From: Paramyrothecium sp. XJ0827
Taxonomy: Eukaryota > Ascomycota > Sordariomycetes > Hypocreales > Stachybotryaceae
DNA length: 64,000 nucleotides
Direction: 5' to 3'
Assembly (NCBI GenBank): GCA_020881915.1
Contig: JAJFPB010000009.1
Coordinates: forward strand, 1,736,001 to 1,800,000
Shown here: positions 34,326-44,637 of the stretch, piece by piece
Position numbering within the stretch: the first letter of the stretch is position 1
Layout of the letters: every line of letters begins with the position of its first letter
Made by a program: the position numbers and the translations under genes
The notes under the pieces: model-generated
The model's database searches: none
Seen by the model: only the letters and a program-made list of their open reading frames with translations
Told to the model about the DNA's origin: nothing

Positions 34326-35948
34326 TTATGATGTGGTTGTTGCGGCGTTCTTTGCCTCTCTTTCTACCGCTCTCCTCTGCTCCCTCCAAGACTGACCATA
34401 AGTTTTCAGTACTACCATGCCTAGACCTTGCAGTATGGCAATGGTTCCCGCCATCAACGTGAAGTACCCGCCCCATCCCAAGGCCCGTATCATTGGATCG
34501 ACAATGGCGATTCCCACTCCGCTAAGCCCGCTTCTCACTAGCGAAGCAGCTGCGGAGGCCGTGCTCGGCCGATCGGGATTGACATCCACCAGTAGCGTAT
34601 TGAAGGAAAAGAACAGAAAAACCTGGAGAAAGCTGGCCACCGCTTGAAGGGTTAACAAGACAGCAACATGCGCGCGTGCTTGTATCGCCCAACCCAAGCC
34701 TGCAACACCAGCGTATGTTCCGATCAAGACAGGCCACAGGCCCCTTGCGCGGGCACGTTCGATAGGAAAACCATCCACGTGATGGGAATCGGCAGGGAGG
34801 CCTACTTCCTGAGCAGTACGGCGAAATCGCCAGTTAGTCCAGGGGCCGTTAACAAAACCAGCGATAACAACTGTGATGGCTGAGGGTAGATACGCAATGC
34901 CAACCAGAAGTTCAGACCAGTTGTAGATGTCAGAGTAGACCTGCGGAATGGACGCCAGGACGGTGTACCAAACTGCATAGTTGCAAGAGGCTAAAAATAT
35001 TATAAGAGCTGTGTCCTTCCACAGCATAATGGACAGACATGATAACGGATTTGGGATAGTGACGCGTTTCTTGGATCTCCTGTGGTCCGGAACTGTGCTG
35101 CTGTTTCCGGTAATAGCGATATCCTCAATACTCTTCTTCGCTCCTTGTCCCCATTGAGGACCTAGGAGGAGTAATTCCCACAACCCTGCTTTCCTTAGCC
35201 TCTTGCCCTCGGCTCCGTTTCCCACGACCACACGGGCCGTCTCCGGGAGGCAAAGTGCGGTCAAGAGCGTATTAGCTACCCCATACAACGTCAGGGCAAT
35301 GAATACCCACGTGGCACTTCCCGTACGCCACGCGATCAGACCACCCAAGACCGGGCCTAGGACCGAACCAAGATTTGCGGCACTGATTACGGGCCCTACC
35401 ATGGAACCTCTCTCTGCAGGAATACACACGTCCGAGATCACACCGTAGGTGATGCTGGCGCAGACGCTAGCCCCTAGAGCCTCGACGGCACGTAGAAGGA
35501 GGAGACCCGCGTAGGATCGCCTTGTCAGGTCATTGAGGGCAAGACCAAGGCTGCCCCCTGTGAAGATGACAAAGGCGATAAGAGTAATGGGCCTTCTGCC
35601 GTGGGCGTCGGCAGCCGGTGCAAAGAACATTGGCGTAATGGCTTGGACCACCACGTACAGGGTTATTGTGAGGTTGATAGCCTGTGTAGAAGAAGCATAT
35701 TGGGTCTCGAGGGATGGTATCAGTGGCAGGTAAATATTTGCTGTAAGTGGGGAGGCGAGACTAGCGACCCCCAAGACAACTGTCAGAAGAAGTTTCTGGC
35801 CTTTGTCAAAAACCGAGTATGGCTTCGTGGCGGGCTGGGTTTGCACGTCTTGAACCAGTACGCCTTCTTGCGGACAATCAGACAGCTTGATGGCCGTGTC
35901 TTCGCTGGTGTTTTTGGAGGTCTCCATGTCGTTGGAATAGTGGCGCAA
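34326..35948 (-). CDS. MFS drug:H+ antiporter, QDR-like (DHA1)
   Basis: A single-exon 12-segment major-facilitator transporter of 540 residues (or 533 if translation begins at the second Met). The soluble N-terminus of about 45 residues is followed by the first segment KLLLTVVLGVASLASPLTANIYLPLIPSL. The family loop motif is present as APAADAHGRRPI, and motif C-like ISAANLGSVLGPVLGGLIAW marks it as an antiporter. A long, basic central loop of about 60 residues separates the halves. This pattern fits the QDR-type multidrug exporters of the plasma membrane. It converges on the fructosamine-kinase-like gene. Nothing suggests damage. Confidence 0.9.
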   Translation of the reverse strand: MRHYSNDMETSKNTSEDTAIKLSDCPQEGVLVQDVQTQPATKPYSVFDKGQKLLLTVVLGVASLASPLTANIYLPLIPSLETQYASSTQAINLTITLYVVVQAITPMFFAPAADAHGRRPITLIAFVIFTGGSLGLALNDLTRRSYAGLLLLRAVEALGASVCASITYGVISDVCIPAERGSMVGPVISAANLGSVLGPVLGGLIAWRTGSATWVFIALTLYGVANTLLTALCLPETARVVVGNGAEGKRLRKAGLWELLLLGPQWGQGAKKSIEDIAITGNSSTVPDHRRSKKRVTIPNPLSCLSIMLWKDTALIIFLASCNYAVWYTVLASIPQVYSDIYNWSELLVGIAYLPSAITVVIAGFVNGPWTNWRFRRTAQEVGLPADSHHVDGFPIERARARGLWPVLIGTYAGVAGLGWAIQARAHVAVLLTLQAVASFLQVFLFFSFNTLLVDVNPDRPSTASAAASLVRSGLSGVGIAIVDPMIRALGWGGYFTLMAGTIAILQGLGMVVLKTYGQSWREQRRAVEREAKNAATTTS

Positions 35949-36439
35949 TGTGGGATGTGCAAGAACTATTAATTCTATGCTGAGAGGTATGAAGAGTTCG
36001 AGTCACAACAAAATATCGACGGTACAAGGGTTAAAAATCGCAGTGTTATTATTGGTTGGCATTAACAATTTTGCGGCTTCAACTGCACAACCAACCGCAT
36101 AAATTAACGTGACCCCCTCAATCGGTGCTTCTCGGACGATGGGGACAGGAAAGGTAGTCATTTCAAGGAGCTAGGTTGTTTCACAGTTCTATGAGGTACT
36201 AAAAGCCATTCACTCTGACCGAACAGACAAGCGCCAGCCTGCAGCCCGCAACCTGATCCTGCACGGTTTGCCATTGTTGGGCAATTGCAAGCGCACCGGT
36301 CATTTCAGGACGAGTCGAAGCGAGTGGCGTGTGGAGAATATGCGCGCTGTTTAGGATGGAAGGATGGGTTGACTATGATATGACCGAGCACAAAATGGAC
36401 CACTGAAAATAATTAAGCAATGGTTTGGTGCTGGTGTTG
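35949..36439. other. Spacer left of the retroelement fragment
   Basis: Promoter side of the QDR-like gene. No gene recognised. Confidence 0.4.
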
Positions 36440-36720
36440 ATCAGCCTAAACCACGCCCTCTCTCTTCTGTAATACAACCCATCCACCTCCATAGTTACTT
36501 GCATCCGAGTCACACTGGGTAGGCTTAATAAAGGCGTATCTATACATGACCATTGTCTTTGCAGCCCTGTCTTTGAGTAGTGCGAATAATAGGGCCTTAG
36601 ATGGTCCCCATCTAAACTCCACGTCCCCAGTGAGTCGGTTCAATAGTCTTGTAATCTTAGAGCAGTTCTTCATTTATCGCCGGAATAGGTCCAGTACCGT
36701 CAGGAAGCTCCCCACCCTTC
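36440..36720 (-). mobile_element. Decayed Ty3/gypsy reverse transcriptase-RNase H fragment
   Basis: On the minus strand a short conceptual translation matches the junction of reverse transcriptase and RNase H in gypsy-type retrotransposons: a degenerate FxxxLxxFRR, then NCSKITRLLNRLTGD and FRWGPSKALLFALLKD, then CDSDASNYGGGWVVLQ (the usual ETDASxxAxGxVLxQ). The first part contains an in-frame stop and the rest of the element is missing, so it is a dead relic. It sits beside an AT-rich tract, as is usual for old repeats in this group of fungi. Confidence 0.72.
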
Positions 36721-36839
36721 TCTGATCCACTGGTACAGGCTACTTACTCATCTTCTGATTCCGCTTGGGCAAGATTGTCACCACTCCCCCAACTTCGTGA
36801 ACCCAATTGACGCATCATGATTCAACGAGAAAACAGGGC

Positions 36840-37015
36840 AATACAATGTTTTTATAGCTATTAGTAAAATAGGAGAGGATAGTAAGGTGTTGGAATTCTA
36901 ATATTTTTATACTATTATTTTAATATTATTGTATTATTATTTTATTAATCTTACATGATTTTAGTAGTATTTAACTTACTAAAATCTAATATAAAGATTT
37001 TAAGTTTATACAAAA
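36840..37015. repeat. AT-rich tract
   Basis: About 175 bp composed almost only of A and T (runs such as TTATTATTTTATTAAT), unlike the rest of the window. Together with the adjacent gypsy fragment it looks like a small AT-rich relic of a degraded repeat; AT enrichment is consistent with RIP-type mutation but not proof of it. Confidence 0.55.
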
Positions 37016-38793
37016 GTCAGAAACCTCTCTTTCAGTCACATCCGACCATCGAAAAGCACTTCGGAAGCTTCAAAGTTCTAGTAATCGTGGTCTTTTGTTT
37101 CCAGGGTCCCCAGCCAGGCTACATCGAGACGCTTTTGAACGCCACAATAGCATTCATGGAAAAAGATAGTCTGGTGCAAGCGCAGGAGGGTTCATTCGCG
37201 ATGGTAAACAAAGCAAGTACAAAGATTAATAAACTCTCTCAAGCCCATCTGCCACGAGTTACCCGTCTTCCTGGGCAATATGTCCCCCATGTATTTGTGC
37301 CACTCTGTAGACGGGTCGTCTAATATCCCTGAGCGTGCAGTGGTGTAGAAAGCTACCCCGAATGCCGAAGGAGCAACTGTCGAGAGATAATTGCCACCGC
37401 TCGATTACAAATGTGCATTGATCCAACCAAGGGCGGAGATCTTTAATCAGTAACAGTACAGGGGCAGGTCGCCAGAGCAGGTTCCATCCAATGACAGGAT
37501 GAATGGCCATACCTCACTAGACCACCTTCAGTGTTTGGCAGCCTTGTCTTCTCACCTTCCCCATCTTTCACATGTCATCTTGCGGGGGTAACGTGATATC
37601 CACTGCCATATTCGATTCCTAGGGGACCGATACGGGTTTTCAGGGTCTTCATGCAAGGGGCTAGTCATGGAAGTTACCGAGTGGGATGGCAGAACAGATT
37701 ATCAGTACACGAAAGGGTCCTCGCGAAATGTCGGTAAGTCTCGTCCACAAAAGGCGTAAAGCGACAGGGCTACAAGGCAACCAATTGGAGATGTCAAAAT
37801 GGCCAGGAATAGATGGGCCGAGGGTCTGCTGACACGGGACGAGACCAGAAAGAGAATGGAGCCGAAGTGGCTCAATGGCTGGCCTGCAATAGTGTCGAGA
37901 AGCGAGCGTCGTCAGTCGTCGCCTTACTGCAAGTGGAAGAGGCCGGTCTTCGCTTATATTAGAGGTCAGCACAACCCCTGCAGCCTTGGCATTTACACGA
38001 CGTCTTGAATGGTCACCTCATGAAATTGCAGCCATTCTATCGTGAGTATCGGCGCCGAGGTTCCGATTTTGTTTCCCTCCCGACCTCGTCGTAGTATAAC
38101 AGGCACCCGGCTTGGCCGCACAGCCTCTGCCGGCTAACTGAAAGCAGCCACTGCCGGACTGCCAAGATACTGATGGTGGTGTTGCTGCTGCTAAATAATA
38201 GATACCACAATAAGGTCACTGCCTTGAGGCTGAACGGATTGCAGAGGCTCCTCCCCTGCTTTTTCGTCAAGGAATGGCTTGCCAAGTCCTTCCTAGAAAC
38301 GGTACGCTCTCGTAAGATGAACTATTTACCACTACAGTTAAGTGGCGTGACGTATACCGCAGTTGAATCCTGTCGACCACTCTCAACTACATCTAATTAA
38401 GTTAGGACCATGTATATGACCCAGCTAAACTGCCGCTCCGCAACTCCGCACATCCAAAACATGTGTGATTTTGAGCCATCCAGGCCGTCAATGCACCTCT
38501 GGTCCGAGAATGGAGCATTAGCCACATACCGTAGCGCATTAAAACGGATGAGAGTCATTTCACATGGTGGAGTAGTCCAAGCTAGGCATGGGTTCACGAT
38601 GATTTAGCCTTTTGCATGCGGCCGGCACACCGCGGCACTAGGTGGCTGAGTGGTCCCTTGAAGATATTTGCATTGTGAAAAGGAGCGAAGGATTCGGAGA
38701 GCTTCGGCCATACGGTGACATGAGGCGAGGTAATGCAGCCATCGTGGAGCCTTGTCGCTGTTATAGCCGCAAGTCGAAGGGGTTAGGATTGAC
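37016..38793. other. Gene-free stretch right of the AT tract
   Basis: Several open frames of 60-100 codons occur on both strands but none shows a family motif or coherent splice structure. It may contain further unrecognisable repeat remnants. Confidence 0.4.
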
Positions 38794-38800
38794 TATATAA
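38794..38800 (+). promoter_or_regulatory. TATA box of the small secreted protein gene
   Basis: The heptamer TATATAA lies 76 bp upstream of the ATG at 38876, a good core-promoter position. Confidence 0.6.
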
Positions 38801-38875
38801 GGACAACAATATCTCTCCTTGGTCCAGAAACCCAGCTCTCTACCAGTCCACCGCAATTTGTATTGACTACTCGCT

Positions 38876-39538
38876 ATGCAGCTTCCTACCTTCTCCTCCA
38901 TCGCCCTGTTGGCGACGACTGCCCTCCTGCCCGCAGCGCAAGCGAACTTTGACATTTACAGGGTCGAGCTCACTTGGTTCAACAGAGCTTCCATCTCATG
39001 GCAGGTCTGGGAGGCCAATCCTTCCTGCGACTTTGTTTGGAATAACTTGCACTTTTTTGAGGATCGCTCGGATGTTAGCGGAAACAAGATCGGCGTGCGA
39101 TGCAAGGGAAGCGGCTGCAAGGCTCTCGCACCGATTGAGAACATCGAGCAGCTCGAGATGCACTTCGCCAATAACCCTCTCCTGCACTTCAGTGAGTCAC
39201 ATACTGAGAGCAGGGCCTTAGCCAAGCCTTTGTCCAGAAACTGACCATATCTTTTCCTTCTCGTGCAGCCCTCTACAGAGACCGTGGCTACAGCATGATT
39301 GGGCGTAAGTAATACCTCTGGGACTGATGACCATGGGGGAGATTAGAGGAACCCTGTTAGACAATGCTAATCTGTTTCCTAAAATATAGGGGACGGAAAC
39401 AACTACGGAAACTGCTTTCCCTTCCCCAACGGCGACTACGACTGTCCTGTCGCCGGCCAGCTGCAGCGAATCGTGGGTCGCCGCAAGTTCCGCTGCCTCA
39501 CCAGGTGGAGCCACTGGGACCTGAAGGTGAACCTGTAA
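38876..39538 (+). CDS. Small secreted cysteine-containing protein
   Basis: A 166-residue predicted secreted protein in three exons: 38876-39191, 39269-39304 (a 36-nt microexon) and 39390-39538. The 77- and 85-nt introns have GTGAGT and GTAAGT donors. Residues 1-23 form a signal peptide (LPTFSSIALLATTALLPAAQA). The mature part has six Cys, evenly placed, which could form three disulphides. It contains the stretches SISWQVWEANPSC and GNCFPFPNGDYDCP. I recognise no named domain. Size, signal peptide, Cys count and a strong TATA box resemble effector-like or surface-active secreted proteins of fungi, but function is unknown. Confidence 0.82.
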
Positions 39539-40104
39539 AGGGCTACTTTCGGGTACTTTTACTTTCATTGACAGCATTGGGCTTTACGATGCAGAATATT
39601 ATCTAGTTGCTGCATGAGGAAGCGCAACTTCAGGGCCGGCTTATCATGAGCGCCTGACATGGTAACCATATCATGGTTTGATTACGGCCTATTCATTCAA
39701 AAAAGTGGCTAGTCAAATAGTGTCAATGGATGGAGTGAAGGAAAGAAAAGCTGGACCATGAATGTCATTTATTAGTGTTCTTATCTATCTTTACTGGGTC
39801 TCGATGTTCAGCAACCCTAGATATTAAACAAGTTTGGTTCATGGCTCGAAGTTCTTGCATCAAAAAATAGACTGCGTGCAAGCCCGATTGAAACTACACA
39901 TATGAACGTCTCTTGCTTACACATGCGCGAGAATTTAACCCTAATTTAGACTGTATTGATGTATATTTAACCCGGTTCTCCTTTTGAATGGAAATGAGTT
40001 AGGAGCACTGCAGCTAGAAGGCATTTCCTAACAAAACATTGGGGGCTGGATGACTTGGAAATTCGGCGAGGCTTCTGTCTATGAACTGCTTTGCGCATTT
40101 GAGT
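39539..40104. other. Convergent spacer
   Basis: A 3'-to-3' spacer of about 0.57 kb with no recognised feature. Confidence 0.45.
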
Positions 40105-41710
40105 TCATTCTTGTCTTTCCTCATCTCTCCTTGCTTCAGCATCATCTGCTTCATGGTTTTTGAAAAGCGCCAATAGCCCAAGATCATAACAAATCTTCAG
40201 ACCTCCGGCACACAAGAAAGCCGTCCAAAACAGATCGTGTTCCGCCAATACACCGGTAATGGAAGGCCCAATACTTTGAGACGTAGTCTTGACTACGTTG
40301 ATGAGGCCCATGCTCATCGTTCTCTCCTCGGGCCGGAGTATGGCAGCAAGGAATGCTGAACGGGGTGCAACATCCATAGACTGTATACAGGAGCGCAGGA
40401 TGAGAAAGGTGAGTGACCATTGCAACTGATTCGGAATGGGAATCAGGGCCAAGAACACCGCTGAAGGTATATGAGTAAAGACCATCGTCTACATGAATCG
40501 AGTCAGAATCAGGCAAATGCCGCATGAGTTGGTTTGAACGTAATTGCAAGCGTAGACTTACAGGGACATTGCCAAGGCGCTTAGCTAGCGATGAGGCGAC
40601 GAGAGTAGACCCAGCAGCGATTATGTTTGTCACAAAGAATATGGATCCAAGGCTTCCTTCCATTAGGTCAAAACGCGACTTGAAGTAGTACATGATCCAG
40701 GAACTAGCATCGTTAGCATATTACTATCTGTGATGTCAAAGCGGGTCACTCACAGAGGAACCAAACCGGACGCAAAACTGTCCAGGGCAAATAAGACACA
40801 AAGTGTCGCCACAGCTTTCATGCCTCTGGAGCTCAGTCGAGGGAAAAGTGATCGTTCCTTCGCTTTTGTCTGGGGTGCCGTTGCAGATTGCAGAAGCGGT
40901 GCCTGCTCAGCATCATTCGTGGGAGTCTGTGTTGCAGACGCTTTTAGTCGCGCCTCCGCTTCAACCGACGGGCTCAGCATCAAGGCCAATACAGCTTTGA
41001 CAAGACCAAGGCAGGCGTAGCCATAGAAAGCAAGACGGTAAACGTCACCCATCTGCCACTCGAGCTGTCGTTGCGCAGCCTCAATCGCCCATCCGCATGT
41101 CATGGTCCCGAAAGCTGCACCAGCACTGCCGACGAGGCTGTACCATGCATAAATGTCTCCTCTATTTTCAGGTGCTGTCAAGTGAGCAATTGTGCTTTCC
41201 TCGACTGCTCGGAAAGGCCCAATTTCATTGCCACTGGTCGGCTTTTAGCTTCTTTTCTAAACATTCCTCAGGTTCTTGACTCAAATACCTTGGGCTGATG
41301 ACACCAAACACAGCAGCAGCGAGCAAAACCCAGTACGAGCTTGAAAGTGCAAACACAACTCCGCTGGCCGTCATAAGGACTGCTCCCAGAACCAGGGTCC
41401 ACTTTCGGCCGATGCCATCCGCGTAGCACGCAAGGATGAAGCTAATGACAACATCCCCGGCAAGCGTCAACGTCATAAAGAGGCCAATATGGGCTTTTGA
41501 TATGTCGAGCTCGCGGAGGAAGGACACGAGGACGAGGGTTGAAGCGCCGTACGCAAACAGTCGCACGAAGCGCTGGATGCACAGCAGCTTGACGTCGATG
41601 CTTGATTTGTAGAGAGAGACAAGGCCGACATGATGCAGAAAAGTACGAAGGGGCCGTAGAATGCGCCCCGTCGCATTGTCCGAAGCCGCCTCCATGGCTG
41701 CTTTTGTCAA
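40105..41710 (-). CDS. MFS transporter, intron-containing paralogue
   Basis: A 475-residue major-facilitator protein in four exons: 41710-41289, 41233-40754, 40703-40562 and 40488-40105. The introns are 55, 50 and 73 nt. Segment one reads RLFAYGASTLVLVSFLREL and the signature loop GLFMTLTLAGDVVISFILACYADGIGRK. SGNEIGPFRAVEES and TMVFTHIPSA follow, with APRSAFLAAILRPEERT near the end. All of these align segment by segment with the intronless transporter at 49860-51281, so the two are diverged paralogues about 8 kb apart on opposite strands. The central loop is shorter here and lacks the acidic run of the paralogue. Substrate unknown. The start could be the second Met, five codons on. Confidence 0.9.
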
Positions 41711-42295
41711 ATTTGCTCAATGGGGATTATGAAGAACGACGACAACTAGAATGACCTTCGAACTTGACTGGATGCGTATAAACTGTCACATAAAATGTAC
41801 TTGAAAGAAGGAATAAAAAAGAGAAAAATGAAAAACACAAAATCGTTGATGATGTACTGGGCCTGAAAATTGGATCGACAGCTCGGAGCTCCGAGGGAGC
41901 CACCAATTGGGGCGCTGTCTTGGAGCAAGCCCACCCAGTTTTCGGTTGGTAGACCGGCACTAAAATCTGGTCTCTGCACTAAATGAACCCAAGTGTGTGT
42001 GCGTAACTCCGAACCACCGACAGTCAACATGTTTCACAGGCGATATTCCAACGTGAATCCAGCGACGACAGATGAGAGCCTTACAAGTACGGTACTCTGC
42101 GCCTTGGGACTCATCTTCGCTAATGCCGAAACAAGCATCATCTTTGTATGTGTACTGGCAAACCTGAACGCGCCTCACTGCTGGGCATGGAATTGAAATG
42201 AGTTGGTTGCGCTTCGCTGATATTGCGAGCACGGATCCGAAGCAATCGAGTTCCGCCAACGCTGACTGTATGCTATCTTCGCACTGGCCCAGCTT
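41711..42295. other. Intergenic spacer
   Basis: Promoter of the MFS gene and 3' side of the next minus-strand gene. AT-rich around 41800-41850. No gene recognised. Confidence 0.45.
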
Positions 42296-43633
42296 CTAGT
42301 AGAGGAAGGCACTTAAGAATACACACACCACCGTCCAGCCCAATCCTCCAGCTCGCAAAGCTGTGCCGTGGCTTCCATTGTCCTCGTTCTCCTCAGCGAC
42401 GGGTGCGATCTTGTATCCCTCCGCGAACTGCAGCTTGCCATCGCTGTAGCCGTCTATGCTTGTGCTGTTCTCTCGGACCAGAGAGCCCTCAAACGACACG
42501 CTGATGCTGACAGTCAAGTTCCATGGCTTCAGCACGGGTCCCTCGTTGTTGCTGGACTGGTTGATGCCGAACTCGGATAGCTCAAACGGATCGTCGCTAT
42601 TGGAAGCGCATCCCTGCTCTCGTCTTCCTCTCCAGACAATCGCTTCTTCTAGACTATTGTTCAGCCGCATTGCCATGGACTCGCTGCCGATTCCAGACAA
42701 CTCTGCCGTGGCGCCTTTGGAAAGCCATAAGGTTCTTGCACTGGCGTACCATACGCGCGTGTCGGTGTCATTGTCGTTGTCCCTCCGGATGTTTCCACTG
42801 CCGCCTCGAAAGAGATCGATATCCTCGTCATCTTCGATCGGTTTCTGCTCGTAGTGACACACGTCGCTCAGTGTAACAAATTGGCTTGTATGTACCCCAG
42901 GGCTCCAGCTGGGTCCAATGTAATCGTCTGGATTGATGATAGGCGGTGTTTCGGTATATTCTGCGCTGGCCGAGAAGACGCCGTCTTCATCCGAGGTGAT
43001 GTTGGTGCGCCAGTACACTCGAGTCGTCTCGTCGAGCTGCGTGGCGTCCGCATCTTCGTACTTGTACGTACGGAAGGGCCTGAAGGGAGAGTCATATTCG
43101 GGTGTGTAGTTGGTCAAGACAAAGTCACTGGACCGGATGTACACCCAGCGCTGCCACAGGTCGAGTGTTGGCAGCGCACTGCGTTGGTCGGGCGGCTCAA
43201 AGCCTCGAAGCACCCAGTGCATGGGATTCGTGTCTGATTCATTCCCGGTGGGAGCAATCAGTAGCAGTGCAGGGTAGTTGTATGTCTTTGGGGATCTATC
43301 GTCATTGTCGCAGCCGTATGTTTCGCTGATTTGAAGGTTCTCATCGTCCCAGGCTGTGTTGCGAGTAATGTGATGCCTGATGGTGATGCTGCCGTTGTAG
43401 TAGAGTCCTGGAATGCCAAAAGTCTCTTGCCGTGCCCACCATCCGCAAGGCGCGCGAAGGTCGGGACCCCCAGAGCCAGTGCCCTCGTTGCCGCCAGTGC
43501 TGGGACTGTCGTCAGATTCGCCGTCGCCGCCGCTGTCGCCGCTGCTGCTCCCTCTACCTCCACTGCGCCTCGCTGCTGCGTTGGAGCCAAGCAGGAGAAG
43601 CAGCAAGAACACCCGTGCTGGTTGGTGATGCAT
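42296..43633 (-). CDS. Predicted GPI-anchored or membrane-tethered surface glycoprotein
   Basis: A single-exon protein of 445 residues with a signal peptide (ARVFLLLLLLGSNAAA), then a Gly/Ser/Asp-rich low-complexity stretch of about 40 residues. A globular region begins CGWWARQETFGIPGLYYNGS and has many N-glycosylation sequons (NGS, NES, NIT, NDT, NNS, NQS, NLT, NST). It ends in a small-residue stretch followed by the hydrophobic tail GLGWTVVCVFLSAFL, as expected for a GPI addition signal. I recognise no catalytic domain. By layout it is a cell-surface protein. Long antisense open frames over it reflect its GC-rich coding bias. Confidence 0.8.
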   Translation of the reverse strand: MHHQPARVFLLLLLLGSNAAARRSGGRGSSSGDSGGDGESDDSPSTGGNEGTGSGGPDLRAPCGWWARQETFGIPGLYYNGSITIRHHITRNTAWDDENLQISETYGCDNDDRSPKTYNYPALLLIAPTGNESDTNPMHWVLRGFEPPDQRSALPTLDLWQRWVYIRSSDFVLTNYTPEYDSPFRPFRTYKYEDADATQLDETTRVYWRTNITSDEDGVFSASAEYTETPPIINPDDYIGPSWSPGVHTSQFVTLSDVCHYEQKPIEDDEDIDLFRGGSGNIRRDNDNDTDTRVWYASARTLWLSKGATAELSGIGSESMAMRLNNSLEEAIVWRGRREQGCASNSDDPFELSEFGINQSSNNEGPVLKPWNLTVSISVSFEGSLVRENSTSIDGYSDGKLQFAEGYKIAPVAEENEDNGSHGTALRAGGLGWTVVCVFLSAFLY

Positions 43634-44637
43634 TGTGAAGAGTTGGGGCTGGCTCTGAGAGAGTGGGCGATCAGCGCTTTAATTAATAACGAGGCTTCGG
43701 CAGTCGGTGACAGGGTAGCTTCAGGGCTGACGAGACTGGTTGAAACTTGGTCATCAAACACTTTAGTGCACAAACTGTCGTCGCGGTTTGTAGATTTTGT
43801 TCGTGTCATGATGCCGCTATCAGCATATGGCCATGACATCCATGCATTTGGCAAAGGAGGAACATGACCAACATCGCCGTGAGATGCTTTTACAAAATGA
43901 CAGGGACAGAATTTCATCAACAGCAGGAGGCCTGCCAATTTTCTGCTCATCTTGTTTATTTCAACGTTCAAGAATCAGGGTGGAGACAGGGGTGCGGCTG
44001 AAGCGGGTCACGAAGAGATCGCCGGTCTTAGTTTCTCTCATGCACCCCTGCTTCGGACCAGAGAACCCGCCCCTGCTGGTTCGAGCCAAGCAGCCCGGGA
44101 ACCGGGAAAGACAGCCAGTTCTCAAACCTGAGCAGCGAGCGAAATGGCGATATCCAGTCGTTGGGGTTTACAGAAATGTGAAGGTAGGTCTCTGCGACTC
44201 CAACGTGTGGGATTGTCAATAGCCGGAATCGTAGAGCAGAGAGGACATGTATCAATAATCACAATCACAATCACAAGCACCAATAGGATTCGTGCGTTCT
44301 CAGGACCATTGGACGTGAGCGCGTCAATGCCGAGCATGACAAACTTGCTGAAGAGGCAAGTTTTTCCCCTCTTTGCTTGCTTTTGCGAGATCATCTCGCA
44401 CTGTCGTAGCAAACATCCCTCTCGCTCACGTGACGGCGTGAGTGTTCAGCCCGGGATCGAGCTCCTCTCGCTCCTCTTCATTTATCCTCTTCAGGCATCC
44501 GCTGCAAGCAACTCACGACAGACCCAGACCGCGCTTCAATAAGACGCCATCTCCCAGTCATCAACTTCTCGAGGGACATAGTCCGTACCTCCTCATTAGT
44601 TGCTCGACACCCCCTAGTCCACGCATCTCAACGGGCC
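43634..44637. other. Divergent promoter region
   Basis: A 1.0-kb spacer between the surface-protein gene (minus) and the F-box gene (plus). A short ATCACA-type microsatellite lies at about 44252-44275. No gene recognised. Confidence 0.45.

Noticed and set aside
37259..37510. Minus-strand open frame of 83 codons considered as another retroelement piece
   Set aside because: No alignment to capsid, protease, integrase or reverse transcriptase motifs could be seen.
43331..43867. Long plus-strand open frame of 178 codons
   Set aside because: It is antisense to the start of the surface-glycoprotein gene, is Ala/Val-rich from reading a GC-rich low-complexity stretch backwards, and has no family motif.
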